Part shown: piece after piece, positions 1-6,788 of the stretch
Layout of the letters: each line of letters opens with the position of its first letter
Position numbering within the stretch: position 1 is the first letter of the stretch
IMG/VR virus record: IMGVR_UViG_3300036792_000096
Location: 1-64,000 of that record
Length of the DNA stretch: 64,000 nucleotides
Direction: 5' to 3' (one strand)
Source of the DNA: a virus
The notes under the pieces: model-generated
Databases searched by the model: none
Seen by the model: only the letters and a program-made list of their open reading frames with translations
Told to the model about the DNA's origin: nothing
Made by a program: the position numbers and the translations under genes

Positions 1-275
1 CGCGAAGTTTGCGCGAGGTTGGGCATGAATGAACCTCGCGCACTGCGCGAGGTGGGTGCGCGAAGTGCGCGAACCTCTACCCAAACCCGACGAAACAACC
101 TCGCGCACTTGAATATACACGGATGTCTATATCCGCAGGTCAGAGGCACCTCGCGCTTCGCGCATTCCCTAAGTAAAAACAAAACCTTGATTTGGAGTTG
201 GGGCGGCTCCCTTAGGGTCGCCCGCCCCCTCACTCTCCAGACTGCGCGAAGTCACTGCGCGAGGTGCGCGAGGTT
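1..275. repeat. Iteron-like array of TGCGCGAGGT motifs
   Basis: Copies of TGCGCGAGGT, the variant TGCGCGAAG, or their complement occur near 11-19, 32-42, 44-53, 57-65, 66-75, 97-107, 148-156, 157-164, 243-251, 256-265 and 265-274, in both orientations. Between them (about 161-200) lies an A/T-rich patch in otherwise GC-rich DNA. No convincing gene lies here. Repeats clustered beside an AT-rich stretch are typical of replication origins (iterons), partition centromeres or multi-site operators; which one cannot be told from sequence. The array continues to the left edge, so its true extent is unknown. Confidence 0.7.
200..228. other. Inverted repeat GGGGCGG/CCGCCCC
   Basis: GGGGCGG at 200-206 pairs with CCGCCCC at 222-228; the loop contains the palindrome CCCTTAGGG. 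It sits next to the AT-rich patch of the repeat array. No U-tract follows on the + strand, so a terminator reading rightward is unlikely; it may be part of an origin or regulatory structure. Confidence 0.4.
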
Positions 276-338
276 GGGAAAGCGAAGGACCACATCTCAC
301 CTTGTCGCAAGGTTTGCCTTTGACGCTGAGAGGGTGCA

Positions 339-536
339 GTGACCTCCCCGCCCCCGCCCCGCTCCCAAGTCCGCATCGCCGGCCACCGAGGCACGGTCAC
401 CTTCCTCGGGATGCAGAGCGCGACCGTCGCGCACCTGTGGTCTGCCACCGGCCACCCCGACGGCAACCGCTTCGTCCCCCTCGCTGATCTGGTCCCCGCT
501 GCCCCGTCTCATAAGCGCGTGGGTGTGGCGCCGTGA
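339..536 (+). CDS. Small hypothetical protein, 65 aa
   Basis: GTG start preceded by GAGAGGG. The stop overlaps the GTG of the methyltransferase (GTGA, 4 bp), so the two are probably translationally coupled. The middle (VRIAGHRGTVTFLG) has a short beta-strand pattern like KOW/SH3-type small barrels. First gene of the rightward operon after the repeat array. Function unknown; the coding call rests mainly on the overlap and RBS. Confidence 0.6.
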   Translation: MTSPPPPRSQVRIAGHRGTVTFLGMQSATVAHLWSATGHPDGNRFVPLADLVPAAPSHKRVGVAP

Positions 537-3202
537 CCCGCCCCACGTTCGTCAGCGTCTTCGCCGGCATCGGAGGTTTTGACCGCGGGTTGGAGTTGGC
601 GGGTTGGTCGTGTGTAGCGCAGATTGAGAAGAACCCATTCCGGCGCAGGGTGCTGGCGCGCCACTGGCCCGACGTGAGGAGGTACGAGGATGTCTGCACC
701 GTCCGAGGAGCCGATAGCGTTCGACTGGCAGAGCGGAGGGGACGCGAGGGGTCTCAAGCCGTCAGAGCGAACTTCCGCTCTGACGGCGAACCAGAATCCA
801 GCGGTCTACGTGCCCGAGACGGCGGACACGCTGAGGAGCCACGGGAGGCCGGGGAGCAACTCGGCGGGGAACTTGAACGTGTCGATCTCCTCTGCGGCGG
901 GTTCCCCTGCGTTGCTGCTGGAACCTATGTGCTTGCGTGGGACGGCTATCGGCCCATCGAATCTCTGGCTATTGGAGATCGAGTGCTCACCCACCTCGGC
1001 CGGTGGCGACGGGTTACCGCGGTCATGTCCCGCGAGGGCGCTGCTCTCAGGCGAATCAAGGCTGGAGGTGTTGCTCCCCTTCTCACCACAGACGAACATC
1101 CCTTCTACGCCCGGGAACAGGGGCGACGGTGGAACAACGGCAGGCGGGCCTACGATCGAACCTTCTCCGAGCCCCAGTGGATCGCAGCGGGAAACCTCGG
1201 TCGGGACCACCGTCTCGCTCAGGTTCTCCCCGACATCGGAGGCGATGCCCGCCTGCCCGATCTGTGGTGGCTTGTGGGGCGCTACCTCGCGGATGGGTGG
1301 CGAGTCAGGAGACGCTTCACTGGCAAAGGCAACCCTATCCAGGGGGAGCCTCAAGGACGAGTTGTCATCTGTTGCGCCCACGATGAAGCCGAATTGCTTG
1401 CCAAGCGAATTGAGCGGGCTGGCTACCATGCCACTCCGAGCAGAGAGCGTACCGTCTTCAAGTTCCACATCGTTGACAGCGACTTCTACCGATTCCTTGA
1501 GCAGTTCGGGACTGGAGCTGGTGGCAAGTGCATCCCAGGATGGGTGCTTGGACTTGACCAAGAGCGTGCCTCTGCCTTGCTTGAAGGCTGGCTCTCAGGA
1601 GATGGATGGACCCGAGAAGATGGGGTGCGGGACGGGGCAACTATCAGCAAGTCGCTGGCTCTCGGTATGGCTTTGCTTGCCCAGCGTGCTTACGGAATGG
1701 TGGCAGGTGTCTACCCCACCGAACGCCCTGCTCACTGCAGTATTGAGGGCCGCCGAGTCAGACAACAGCGATCATGGAACGTTCGAATCCCTCCGAGTAA
1801 CCGTTCGGCCTTTGTTGAAGGACGATACGGCTGGAAGCAGGTCAGATCCTCCGAGCCTGCTGGCGTGGGCACCGTCTACAACATATCGGTGGAGGAAGAC
1901 GAGTCCTACGTCGCTGACGGTGCGATCGTCCATAACTGCCAAGACATCAGTGCGGCCAACAGCGGGGGTGCAGGGCTCGCTGGAGCTCGGAGCGGACTCT
2001 TCTTCGAGTTCGCCCGGCTGGCTGGAGAGCTACGCCCGACTTGGCTTCTCGTGGAGAACGTGGATAACCTCCTCGCCAAGCACAGCGGGGAGGACTTTGC
2101 AGTCGTCCTTCGCACGCTCGGAGCGCTCGGGTATTTCCTGGAGTGGCGAGTGCTGGACAGCCGCTATTTCGGCGTTCCCCAGCGGCGCAACAGAGTGTTC
2201 CTTGTCGGACATCTTGGAGGCCCACCCCCCTTCCCGGTTCTCTTTGAGCCCGAAGGCGTGCAGGGGCATCCTGCGGCGGGCCGAGAGGCGGGGGCGGAGG
2301 TTGCCGGAACGCTTGGCGGTGGCTCTGGAGGCCGTGGCTGGTGCGACGACCTAGACCGGGCCGGGGATGAAAGCCCCGGCCCGGTGGAAGACGTGGCGTT
2401 CGCCCTGCGGTCCAGCCAGTCAGGATCCCAGGGTGGGGCTCAGGGGCACAACACGACGTATGTAGCGACGGCCGAGCCAGAGGTATCACGCTCGCTGTTG
2501 GGTGGAGGCAACGACAGGCACGACGTAGGTCTGGAGATCCTCAGCGTGCCTGTCGTTGCCTCCACCCTCTCCACCTCGGCTGGAACCAACGGCCATTACG
2601 GGGGCAGGCACCAGGAGGACGACAGTAGCCTTATGGCCTCCACGATGGGCGGTGACGGCGTCGCGCACGCCGTCACCGCCGCGAAGTCCTACCGGCTGGA
2701 CGGCGAGTCGGAGACCTTCGTGGCGGCTTATGGAATCCAGTCGAATGCGTGGCGACCCGGGAAGGCTAAGACTCCGTCTGCCGATGCAGAGGGGCGAGTA
2801 CGTCTCCGCGACCCGGGGTTGGGGATTGACCCAGAACTGGCGGGCACGCTCCAAGGCGGTCCTATCGGCGTAGCGGCGTTTGATCTGGCCCAGATCACGA
2901 GCAACGTGAACCGCAATCGAGTGGAACCGGGTTTGCCCATGCCACCCCTGAATGGATCAGGCCAAGCCGGTGTCACCGGCTTGGCCTCAGTGCGGCGCCT
3001 GACGCCCCTTGAGCGAGAGCGACTCCAGGGATTCCCCGATGGCTGGAGTTGTCTCTGCGGCTGCGAGCCCTACTCCACGCACGCCTGCAAGTGCAAGGAC
3101 GGCCCGAGGGATCAGGCAACCGGAGACGCTGTGACGGTCCCCGTGGTCGCTTGGATCGGACGACGCCTATTGGCAGCGTACGAGGCTGAGAACGCCTCGT
3201 GA
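533..3202 (+). CDS. DNA (cytosine-5-)-methyltransferase with in-frame intein
   Basis: 889-residue precursor of a Dcm-type C5 cytosine methyltransferase. Motif I FAGIGGFDRGLELAGW is at residues 10-25; motif IV GGFP-C-QDIS is split by an intein (residues 126-468); motif VI LLVENVDN, motif VIII GVPQRRNRVFLVG, motif IX RRLTPLERERLQGFPDGW and motif X AVTVPVVAWIG follow in standard order. After splicing the enzyme would be about 546 aa. The catalytic Cys is Cys469 of the precursor, which is also the +1 extein nucleophile needed for splicing. The target-recognition region (nt 2220-2990) is long, Gly/Ser-rich and contains four perfect inverted repeats. It should methylate phage or plasmid DNA against host restriction. 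GTG start overlaps the previous gene. Very confident for family; target sequence unknown. Confidence 0.95.
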   Translation: MTRPTFVSVFAGIGGFDRGLELAGWSCVAQIEKNPFRRRVLARHWPDVRRYEDVCTVRGADSVRLAERRGREGSQAVRANFRSDGEPESSGLRARDGGHAEEPREAGEQLGGELERVDLLCGGFPCVAAGTYVLAWDGYRPIESLAIGDRVLTHLGRWRRVTAVMSREGAALRRIKAGGVAPLLTTDEHPFYAREQGRRWNNGRRAYDRTFSEPQWIAAGNLGRDHRLAQVLPDIGGDARLPDLWWLVGRYLADGWRVRRRFTGKGNPIQGEPQGRVVICCAHDEAELLAKRIERAGYHATPSRERTVFKFHIVDSDFYRFLEQFGTGAGGKCIPGWVLGLDQERASALLEGWLSGDGWTREDGVRDGATISKSLALGMALLAQRAYGMVAGVYPTERPAHCSIEGRRVRQQRSWNVRIPPSNRSAFVEGRYGWKQVRSSEPAGVGTVYNISVEEDESYVADGAIVHNCQDISAANSGGAGLAGARSGLFFEFARLAGELRPTWLLVENVDNLLAKHSGEDFAVVLRTLGALGYFLEWRVLDSRYFGVPQRRNRVFLVGHLGGPPPFPVLFEPEGVQGHPAAGREAGAEVAGTLGGGSGGRGWCDDLDRAGDESPGPVEDVAFALRSSQSGSQGGAQGHNTTYVATAEPEVSRSLLGGGNDRHDVGLEILSVPVVASTLSTSAGTNGHYGGRHQEDDSSLMASTMGGDGVAHAVTAAKSYRLDGESETFVAAYGIQSNAWRPGKAKTPSADAEGRVRLRDPGLGIDPELAGTLQGGPIGVAAFDLAQITSNVNRNRVEPGLPMPPLNGSGQAGVTGLASVRRLTPLERERLQGFPDGWSCLCGCEPYSTHACKCKDGPRDQATGDAVTVPVVAWIGRRLLAAYEAENAS
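908..1936 (+). other. Intein with LAGLIDADG homing endonuclease, in the C5 methyltransferase
   Basis: Coding for 343 residues (precursor 126-468). It begins with Cys (CVAAGTYVLAWDG, block A), has block B with TTDEHPF, two LAGLIDADG-type motifs (LVGRYLADGW near precursor residue 247 and LLEGWLSGDGW near 349), block F VYNISVEEDESYVADG, and ends in VHN followed by Cys. All splice-junction residues expected of a class 1 intein (Cys1, block B Thr-x-x-His, terminal His-Asn, +1 Cys) are present. Both aspartates/glycines of the endonuclease motifs appear intact, so it may still home. Insertion is at the exact catalytic P-C motif. Confidence 0.95.
2355..2385. repeat. Perfect inverted repeat, 12-bp arms, in C5 methyltransferase
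   Basis: ACCGGGCCGGGG at 2355-2366 and its exact reverse complement at 2374-2385, 7-base loop. In the target-recognition region of the C5 methyltransferase gene; reading frame remains open. Confidence 0.85.
2500..2567. repeat. Perfect inverted repeat, 23-bp arms, in C5 methyltransferase
   Basis: Arms at 2500-2522 and 2545-2567 are exact reverse complements over 23 bp, separated by 22 bases. The arms include GGTGGAGGCAACGACAGG on the left. Far longer than expected by chance inside a coding region. Confidence 0.9.
2648..2680. repeat. Perfect inverted repeat, 14-bp arms, in C5 methyltransferase
   Basis: GGCGGTGACGGCGT at 2648-2661 and its exact complement at 2667-2680, 5-base loop. Third of four hairpins in the recognition region. 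Confidence 0.85.
2959..2987. repeat. Perfect inverted repeat, 14-bp arms, in C5 methyltransferase
   Basis: AGGCCAAGCCGGTG at 2959-2972 and its exact complement at 2974-2987 with a single-base centre. It lies immediately before motif IX. Confidence 0.85.
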
Positions 3203-3450
3203 CCACGCCCGAGTTCCCCGCCAATGTCCGCCGTTTCCATGGCTGGTTAGCGGAGACCGTCGTGTCCGAGGTCAACCCCGACGGCACGGTGCGCCTCCAT
3301 GGCATCCCGCTCGCCGCTGACGTGGTCCGCCCCTATGAGCCTCGAGCCGGCGACAGAGTAGAGGTGCTCCGCGGCCGAGCCTTCGCCGTCGTCTTGCGCA
3401 AACTTCCCGATCTGGAAGAGACTAGCCAGAACAAACCGAATGTGACGTAG
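3199..3450 (+). CDS. Hypothetical protein, 83 aa, possible small beta-barrel
   Basis: GTG start overlaps the methyltransferase stop (GTGA). The sequence VSEVNPDGTVRLHGIPLAADVVRPYEPRAGDRVEVLRGRAFAVVLRKL alternates like an SH3/KOW-type barrel, as seen in small phage nucleic-acid-binding or accessory proteins. Its coupling to the methyltransferase hints at an accessory role, but nothing in the sequence proves it. Confidence 0.7.
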   Translation: MTTPEFPANVRRFHGWLAETVVSEVNPDGTVRLHGIPLAADVVRPYEPRAGDRVEVLRGRAFAVVLRKLPDLEETSQNKPNVT

Positions 3451-3500
3451 CCTCTGGACGCAAAGGGACTCCGTATGGTAACCTTGGGTCGGAACGAAGC

Positions 3501-3537
3501 GGGACCCGAGGGCGCAGCGAACGCCGCAGCGGGTCCC
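3501..3537 (+). other. Stem-loop in the 3451-3570 gap
   Basis: GGGACCC (3501-3507) pairs with GGGTCCC (3531-3537), with an inner GGCG/CGCC stem (3511-3514/3522-3525). No U-tract follows, so it is not a textbook terminator; it could be a 5' leader structure for the next operon or a processing site. Confidence 0.45.
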
Positions 3538-3570
3538 TACCGCAGAACCTGAACGGGAGGCTCCACGGGT

Positions 3571-4113
3571 ATGAGTGACACTATCGCAGCCGACGGGGAT
3601 CTCCTCGCACCTTCCTCGCAGCGTTCCCCGACCGCCTCCGACCGTCGCAAGGCCCGCCAGAACTTCGACCCCGACTTCGTCTGCGTCTGCAATCAGCGGG
3701 TCGTTCTGGCCTTCGACTGGCAGCGAGGCGAGGTCGTCTCACTGGTCCGAGCCCCCGGCCACTCCGGCAAGTTCCAGGTCGCCGGCCTCCTCCCCGACGG
3801 CTTCGTAGCGCCCCACAAGGGCTGCGCCACCTACGTCGGCTGGGGCGGTACCCACGTCAAGCACGAGTGCCCGGGGCCCGCACCGCGGCCCGAGATCGAC
3901 CCTGCCTCCCTCCCGTCGTTCGGCTTCCCCGGCGGCGTCACGGACGACGAGCAGCGCGCTCACCGTGCCTTCACCGATCCCGAGTGGCAGCGTGTGGACT
4001 GCCGCATTCTCCTCGCCGGTGACCGTGCCCGCAAGGCGCTCGGCATGCAGCGTCCCGGCGGTCTCTTGCCCGCAGTAGCCGAAGCCCGAGCCCTCGCAGG
4101 AGACGGCGAATGA
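3571..4113 (+). CDS. Hypothetical protein, 180 aa
   Basis: ATG start after a 120-bp gap; stop overlaps the next gene. Contains VCVCNQRVVLAFDWQRGEVVSLVRAPGHSGKFQVAGLLPDGFVAPHKGCATYVGWGGTHVKHEC in segments that suggest a compact domain with several Cys/His that might bind metal. N-terminal 30 residues look disordered. No family recognised. First gene after the stem-loop, so possibly the head of a sub-operon. Confidence 0.75.
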   Translation: MSDTIAADGDLLAPSSQRSPTASDRRKARQNFDPDFVCVCNQRVVLAFDWQRGEVVSLVRAPGHSGKFQVAGLLPDGFVAPHKGCATYVGWGGTHVKHECPGPAPRPEIDPASLPSFGFPGGVTDDEQRAHRAFTDPEWQRVDCRILLAGDRARKALGMQRPGGLLPAVAEARALAGDGE

Positions 4114-4367
4114 GCATGCTCTCACTTCCCGACGATCTGACGCCCGAAGAGGCGAAGGCCATCCGAGCCCTTGACCGGCTCGCCCACCGTTGGCCCGACA
4201 CGCTGATGATCGCCAGCATGGGTGGACTGCTCTATGTGCTTCGGTTGGACGAAGACGGCGGGCAGCCGATGTCTGGGGGAGAGGGTGTTCATCGACGCCT
4301 TGATGACGGTGCGATCGTCTACTCGGTGCCAGCAGAATTGATCTCGAACACAGGTGGTGACTGGTGA
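4110..4367 (+). CDS. Hypothetical protein, 85 aa
   Basis: ATGA overlap with the upstream gene and GTGA overlap with the downstream gene. Helical N-terminus (LTPEEAKAIRALDRLAHRWP) followed by strands (LMIASMGGLLYVLRLDED). No Cys, no signal peptide. Small soluble phage accessory protein of unknown role. Confidence 0.75.
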   Translation: MSMLSLPDDLTPEEAKAIRALDRLAHRWPDTLMIASMGGLLYVLRLDEDGGQPMSGGEGVHRRLDDGAIVYSVPAELISNTGGDW

Positions 4368-4609
4368 AACATTCCGCAGCCGCCTCCCACCAGATCCTCA
4401 GCAACCGCCTAGCGCGGATAGACGAGATCCTCGCCCGCCCCCTCATCAACGACAACACCCGCACCGACTACGAAGCGGCCCGTGCTCAGGTCGAGAAGGC
4501 ACTGGAAGCGCTCCCCGCCGTCTGCAAGTCCTGCGGGACGGTCATCACCTCAGCGGAGTCTCTCAGGACAGGCTTGGGGTCCGAGTGTCGAACGAAGGGA
4601 GCAGCATGA
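4364..4609 (+). CDS. DUF6011-like zinc-knuckle protein, 81 aa
   Basis: Helical first half, then CKSCGTVITSAESLRTGLGSEC, which matches the pattern CxxCG ... S ... G-x-G-x-x-C seen in DUF6011-type small Zn proteins of actinophages. GTG start inside the previous stop. Probably binds one zinc through Cys residues; partner unknown. Confidence 0.75.
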   Translation: MKHSAAASHQILSNRLARIDEILARPLINDNTRTDYEAARAQVEKALEALPAVCKSCGTVITSAESLRTGLGSECRTKGAA

Positions 4610-4884
4610 GCGAGTGGGGACACCTAGATCGGGTCGCCCTTGACAGGCACATCACGGGCCACTACGGGGAGGATCAATTCCGTGACGATGATCCCGACGA
4701 GGAAGACTATGAGGAGCCCGAGCCGGATCTGAGCGGCTGCCCCTACTACGCCCTCTTCCACGGACTTCCCGGCCACGACCCGCACGCGGTCTGTGACCGT
4801 GGCTGCTACAGCGAGCCAGCCTGCATCACCGATGAGCCGCGTGAGGGATGGCCTTCCGTTCGTGCTCGGAAGGGTGACTCGTGA
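4606..4884 (+). CDS. Hypothetical acidic protein, 92 aa
   Basis: ATG at 4606 overlaps the previous stop by 4 bp, which decides the start over more upstream in-frame codons. Very acidic centre (DDDPDEEDYEEPEPD) followed by a Cys-containing tail (CPYYALFHG, CDRGCYSEPAC). Possibly a Zn- or protein-binding adaptor; an acidic run could also mimic DNA. No family recognised. Confidence 0.75.
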   Translation: MSEWGHLDRVALDRHITGHYGEDQFRDDDPDEEDYEEPEPDLSGCPYYALFHGLPGHDPHAVCDRGCYSEPACITDEPREGWPSVRARKGDS

Positions 4885-5198
4885 TGGCTGACGCCTACTC
4901 CATCGGGCCCTCCCGAGCCGGAACCTCCGAGGCCAACATCGGCCCGTGGATGCTCACGGAACCGGCCGCCGACAGCGTACGGGAGTCCGAGTCGGACACG
5001 ATGACCGTAGCCGTCCTCGCAGGCGACGACAAGGCGACCCGAGACCTACTCGCCAACGCTCCCGTCATCCGCTCCGCAGCCGAGGAGGCCCTCAGGCGCC
5101 TCCAAGGGATTGACTGGTGGCTCTTGATCTCCCACGACGTGATAGACGCTGTGTCGGACGCCGTTGAGGCGCTCAAACGAGGACTGGGGCAGTCGTGA
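4881..5198 (+). CDS. Hypothetical protein, about 105 aa
   Basis: GTG at 4881 or ATG at 4884; both overlap the upstream stop. Disordered N-terminus, then helices (ATRDLLANAPVIRSAAEEAL, DVIDAVSDAVEALKRGLG). No recognised domain. Ends in a GTGA overlap with the next gene. Confidence 0.75.
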   Translation: MMADAYSIGPSRAGTSEANIGPWMLTEPAADSVRESESDTMTVAVLAGDDKATRDLLANAPVIRSAAEEALRRLQGIDWWLLISHDVIDAVSDAVEALKRGLGQS

Positions 5199-5452
5199 CG
5201 CTCCTGCTCGCAATCGCCGCGGCGCTCATCGTGCTCGCTGGCATGCGTTCCCTCGTCGGCCGGGTGCTAGACGCGGAGATCCAGTGGGAGCAGGTCGTCC
5301 CAAGAACTGCGGGGGAGGCGGCTCCCGGGGTGCCCGGTCCGGCTCACGGCCCCTCCCTCGCAGTACCAACCTTCGCCGAAGCGGAGTACGCGCTGTGCGA
5401 CTGCTTCGGATGTGAATGTGCCCGGTTCTTTGAGACGGAGGAAGGCAAGTGA
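5195..5452 (+). CDS. Small membrane-anchored protein, 85 aa
   Basis: N-terminal hydrophobic segment (LLLAIAAALIVLAGM, residues 3-17) fits a membrane anchor. C-terminal CDCFGCEC is Cys-dense and could bind metal. Translationally coupled on both sides. Role unknown. Confidence 0.7.
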   Translation: MTLLLAIAAALIVLAGMRSLVGRVLDAEIQWEQVVPRTAGEAAPGVPGPAHGPSLAVPTFAEAEYALCDCFGCECARFFETEEGK

Positions 5453-5649
5453 AAGCGGAACCGTTGCAACCAGACGACGGCCAGTGGGTCGATGCCGTCG
5501 TGACCGTCCCGGCTTACACGGCTGGTGGCGGGGAGAACCTCGTGGACGGTCGCCCTCGCACCGAGATGTACCCGGCCCGCCTCCACACCCGCTACACGCA
5601 CAAGGGTCGCCCGGCCTTCCTTGCCCGTGTGCCCGAGGTTGCGCCATGA
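5449..5649 (+). CDS. Hypothetical protein, 66 aa
   Basis: GTG start overlapping the previous stop. Contains DAVVTVPAYTAGGGENLVDG and ARLHTRYTHKGRPAFLARVP, a strand-rich pattern. No recognised family. Confidence 0.65.
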   Translation: MKAEPLQPDDGQWVDAVVTVPAYTAGGGENLVDGRPRTEMYPARLHTRYTHKGRPAFLARVPEVAP

Positions 5650-5957
5650 GGAGAGTCGTGCGGGACGGGATTCCCTCCACGGGAGTACAGCCGACGTTCA
5701 CGCAGGCGTCGGTCGGTGAACGGCTGGGGCTCCTACGAGCGAAGTTGCTGGAAGAGGCGCTCGAGGTCTACGAACTCCGTGACGGGACCTCAGTTGAGGC
5801 GCTGACGGAGGAGCTGGCAGATGTCTACGAGGTGCTACGCGCTCTGACTGCGGAACTAGGCGTGACCGTGGCTTGGGTAGCCTCCATCGCCAACGCGAAG
5901 AGGGAAAGGGTTGGAGGGTTCGATTCCTGCACCGTGCTCACATGGGGCAAGCCATGA
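5646..5957 (+). CDS. MazG/HisE-like nucleotide pyrophosphohydrolase, 103 aa
   Basis: Start ATG at 5646 overlaps the upstream stop. Carries the family pattern: VVRDGIP near the N-terminus, LLRAKLLEEALEVYELR and EELADVYEVLRAL (the E-x-x-E ... E-x-x-D Mg-binding helices), and RVGGF near the end, as in small phosphoribosyl-ATP pyrophosphohydrolase-like proteins. Such all-alpha enzymes hydrolyse nucleoside triphosphates or alarmone-type nucleotides to monophosphate plus PPi. In phages they may clean aberrant dNTPs or dampen stress signals; substrate here is unknown. Confidence 0.8.
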   Translation: MRRVVRDGIPSTGVQPTFTQASVGERLGLLRAKLLEEALEVYELRDGTSVEALTEELADVYEVLRALTAELGVTVAWVASIANAKRERVGGFDSCTVLTWGKP

Positions 5958-6178
5958 GCCAACCGAAGTATTACGGCTCGGACCAGTGGTGGAAGGACGT
6001 AGCCGCAGCCGAAGGGGCCGCTGCTGCCGGCAAGGCGCTGCAGGAGGTAAGACGCATCCACAGCCCCCGCCACTTCTCTCAATCCGGCGAGCAGTGGGAT
6101 ACCTGCGTTGAGTGCTGCCAGGCGTGGCCCTGCGCCACAGAGCGAGCCATCGCAGCGGCCTTGGGGAACCCCTCGTGA
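5954..6178 (+). CDS. Hypothetical protein, 74 aa
   Basis: ATG at 5954 overlaps the MazG-like stop. Contains WWKDVAAAEGAAAAGKALQEV and a C-terminal pair TCVECCQAWPCATERA, a pattern of HxxR...C..C..WPC found in small phage Zn proteins. Function unknown. Confidence 0.7.
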   Translation: MSQPKYYGSDQWWKDVAAAEGAAAAGKALQEVRRIHSPRHFSQSGEQWDTCVECCQAWPCATERAIAAALGNPS

Positions 6179-6462
6179 GCATCGACCTCAACTCCTACCT
6201 CCCCCGCCCGTCGATGGCCGAGGTCCGGGCTGCTGTCAACGAGATCCGGGCTAGGCACGCTGCTGCCAGAGAGGCCGAGTTCCGCGCTAAGCGTCTTGCC
6301 GACGAAGAGGGCCAGCGCCTGACGGTAGTCCTGGCCGAGCTCTGGCCCCTCGCCCTCGAGTCTTACCGTCGTCAGGGAGGCCGCGGAGTCCTGCCACCGC
6401 TTCAGTGGGGACCCCCGCTGGACAAAGGCACCGAAGACGAAGTGTTCGGAGACCTCTTGTGA
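6175..6462 (+). CDS. Hypothetical helical protein, 95 aa
   Basis: GTG start coupled to the upstream stop. Long charged helix from residue 15 to about 60 (MAEVRAAVNEIRARHAAARE, EAEFRAKRLADEEGQRL), likely coiled coil. No Cys. Unknown role. Confidence 0.7.
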   Translation: MSIDLNSYLPRPSMAEVRAAVNEIRARHAAAREAEFRAKRLADEEGQRLTVVLAELWPLALESYRRQGGRGVLPPLQWGPPLDKGTEDEVFGDLL

Positions 6463-6788
6463 GCGCCACAGCCCGTCACTGCCCAACCTGCACATGCGCA
6501 CCGTCGCAGGGCGGTTTCTGTGACTCAGACGTGACGGTTCTCCACGAGGTCTTCCAGTGCCTCGAGCCGATGGGGCATGACGGCGTCCATGTGGGTGCTG
6601 CGGTCCCCAGCCCGTGCCCGGCCTGTGGAGGCCGCGAGGAGCACGCAGACTCGTGCCCGGGGATCACATCGGGCAAGCCGGAGTTCAGTGAGTGGGCTTG
6701 CCCCTACGAGGTCCAGTGGGATGCCGAAGGCACTGTCACCTTCGCGGAGTGGCCCAACTGGAAACACGGGAGATCTGGGCGCTCATGA
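6459..6788 (+). CDS. Cys-rich probable zinc protein, 109 aa
   Basis: GTG start inside the previous stop. Cys pairs: CPTCTC near residue 8, CPACGG near 53 with a later C, and CDSD/CLEP between. A DHGVHVG-like His segment (GHDGVHVG) resembles small treble-clef or zinc-ribbon proteins of actinophages. Function unknown. Confidence 0.7.
   Translation: MSATARHCPTCTCAPSQGGFCDSDVTVLHEVFQCLEPMGHDGVHVGAAVPSPCPACGGREEHADSCPGITSGKPEFSEWACPYEVQWDAEGTVTFAEWPNWKHGRSGRS

Noticed and set aside
1-338. CRISPR array interpretation of the left-edge repeats
   Set aside because: Repeats are about 10 bp, in both orientations and unevenly spaced, without unique spacers of constant length; no cas genes.
19-342. 107-codon open frame through the left-edge repeats
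   Set aside because: It is made of the repeats themselves, has no RBS and no protein-like pattern.
806-1561. 251-codon minus-strand frame under the intein
   Set aside because: Antisense shadow without any domain; plus strand carries the intein blocks.
1780-1800. GTTCGAATCCC resembling a tRNA T-loop
   Set aside because: Lies inside intein coding sequence (WNVRIPPSN); no cloverleaf around it.
690-2354. A 554-codon open frame overlapping the C5 methyltransferase/intein on the same strand
   Set aside because: Ser/Pro-rich with no recognisable motif; it is the alternate frame of high-GC coding DNA. The other frame carries all methyltransferase and intein motifs.
2500-2567. Interpretation of the 23-bp inverted repeat as an IS or MITE end pair
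   Set aside because: No flanking target duplication, no transposase, only 22 bases between arms, and no sequence shared with the other hairpins in the window.
5908-5932. tRNA T-arm-like GGGTTCGATTCC
   Set aside because: Stem pairs poorly, no acceptor, D or anticodon arms around it, and it encodes the conserved RVGGFDSC end of the MazG-like protein.
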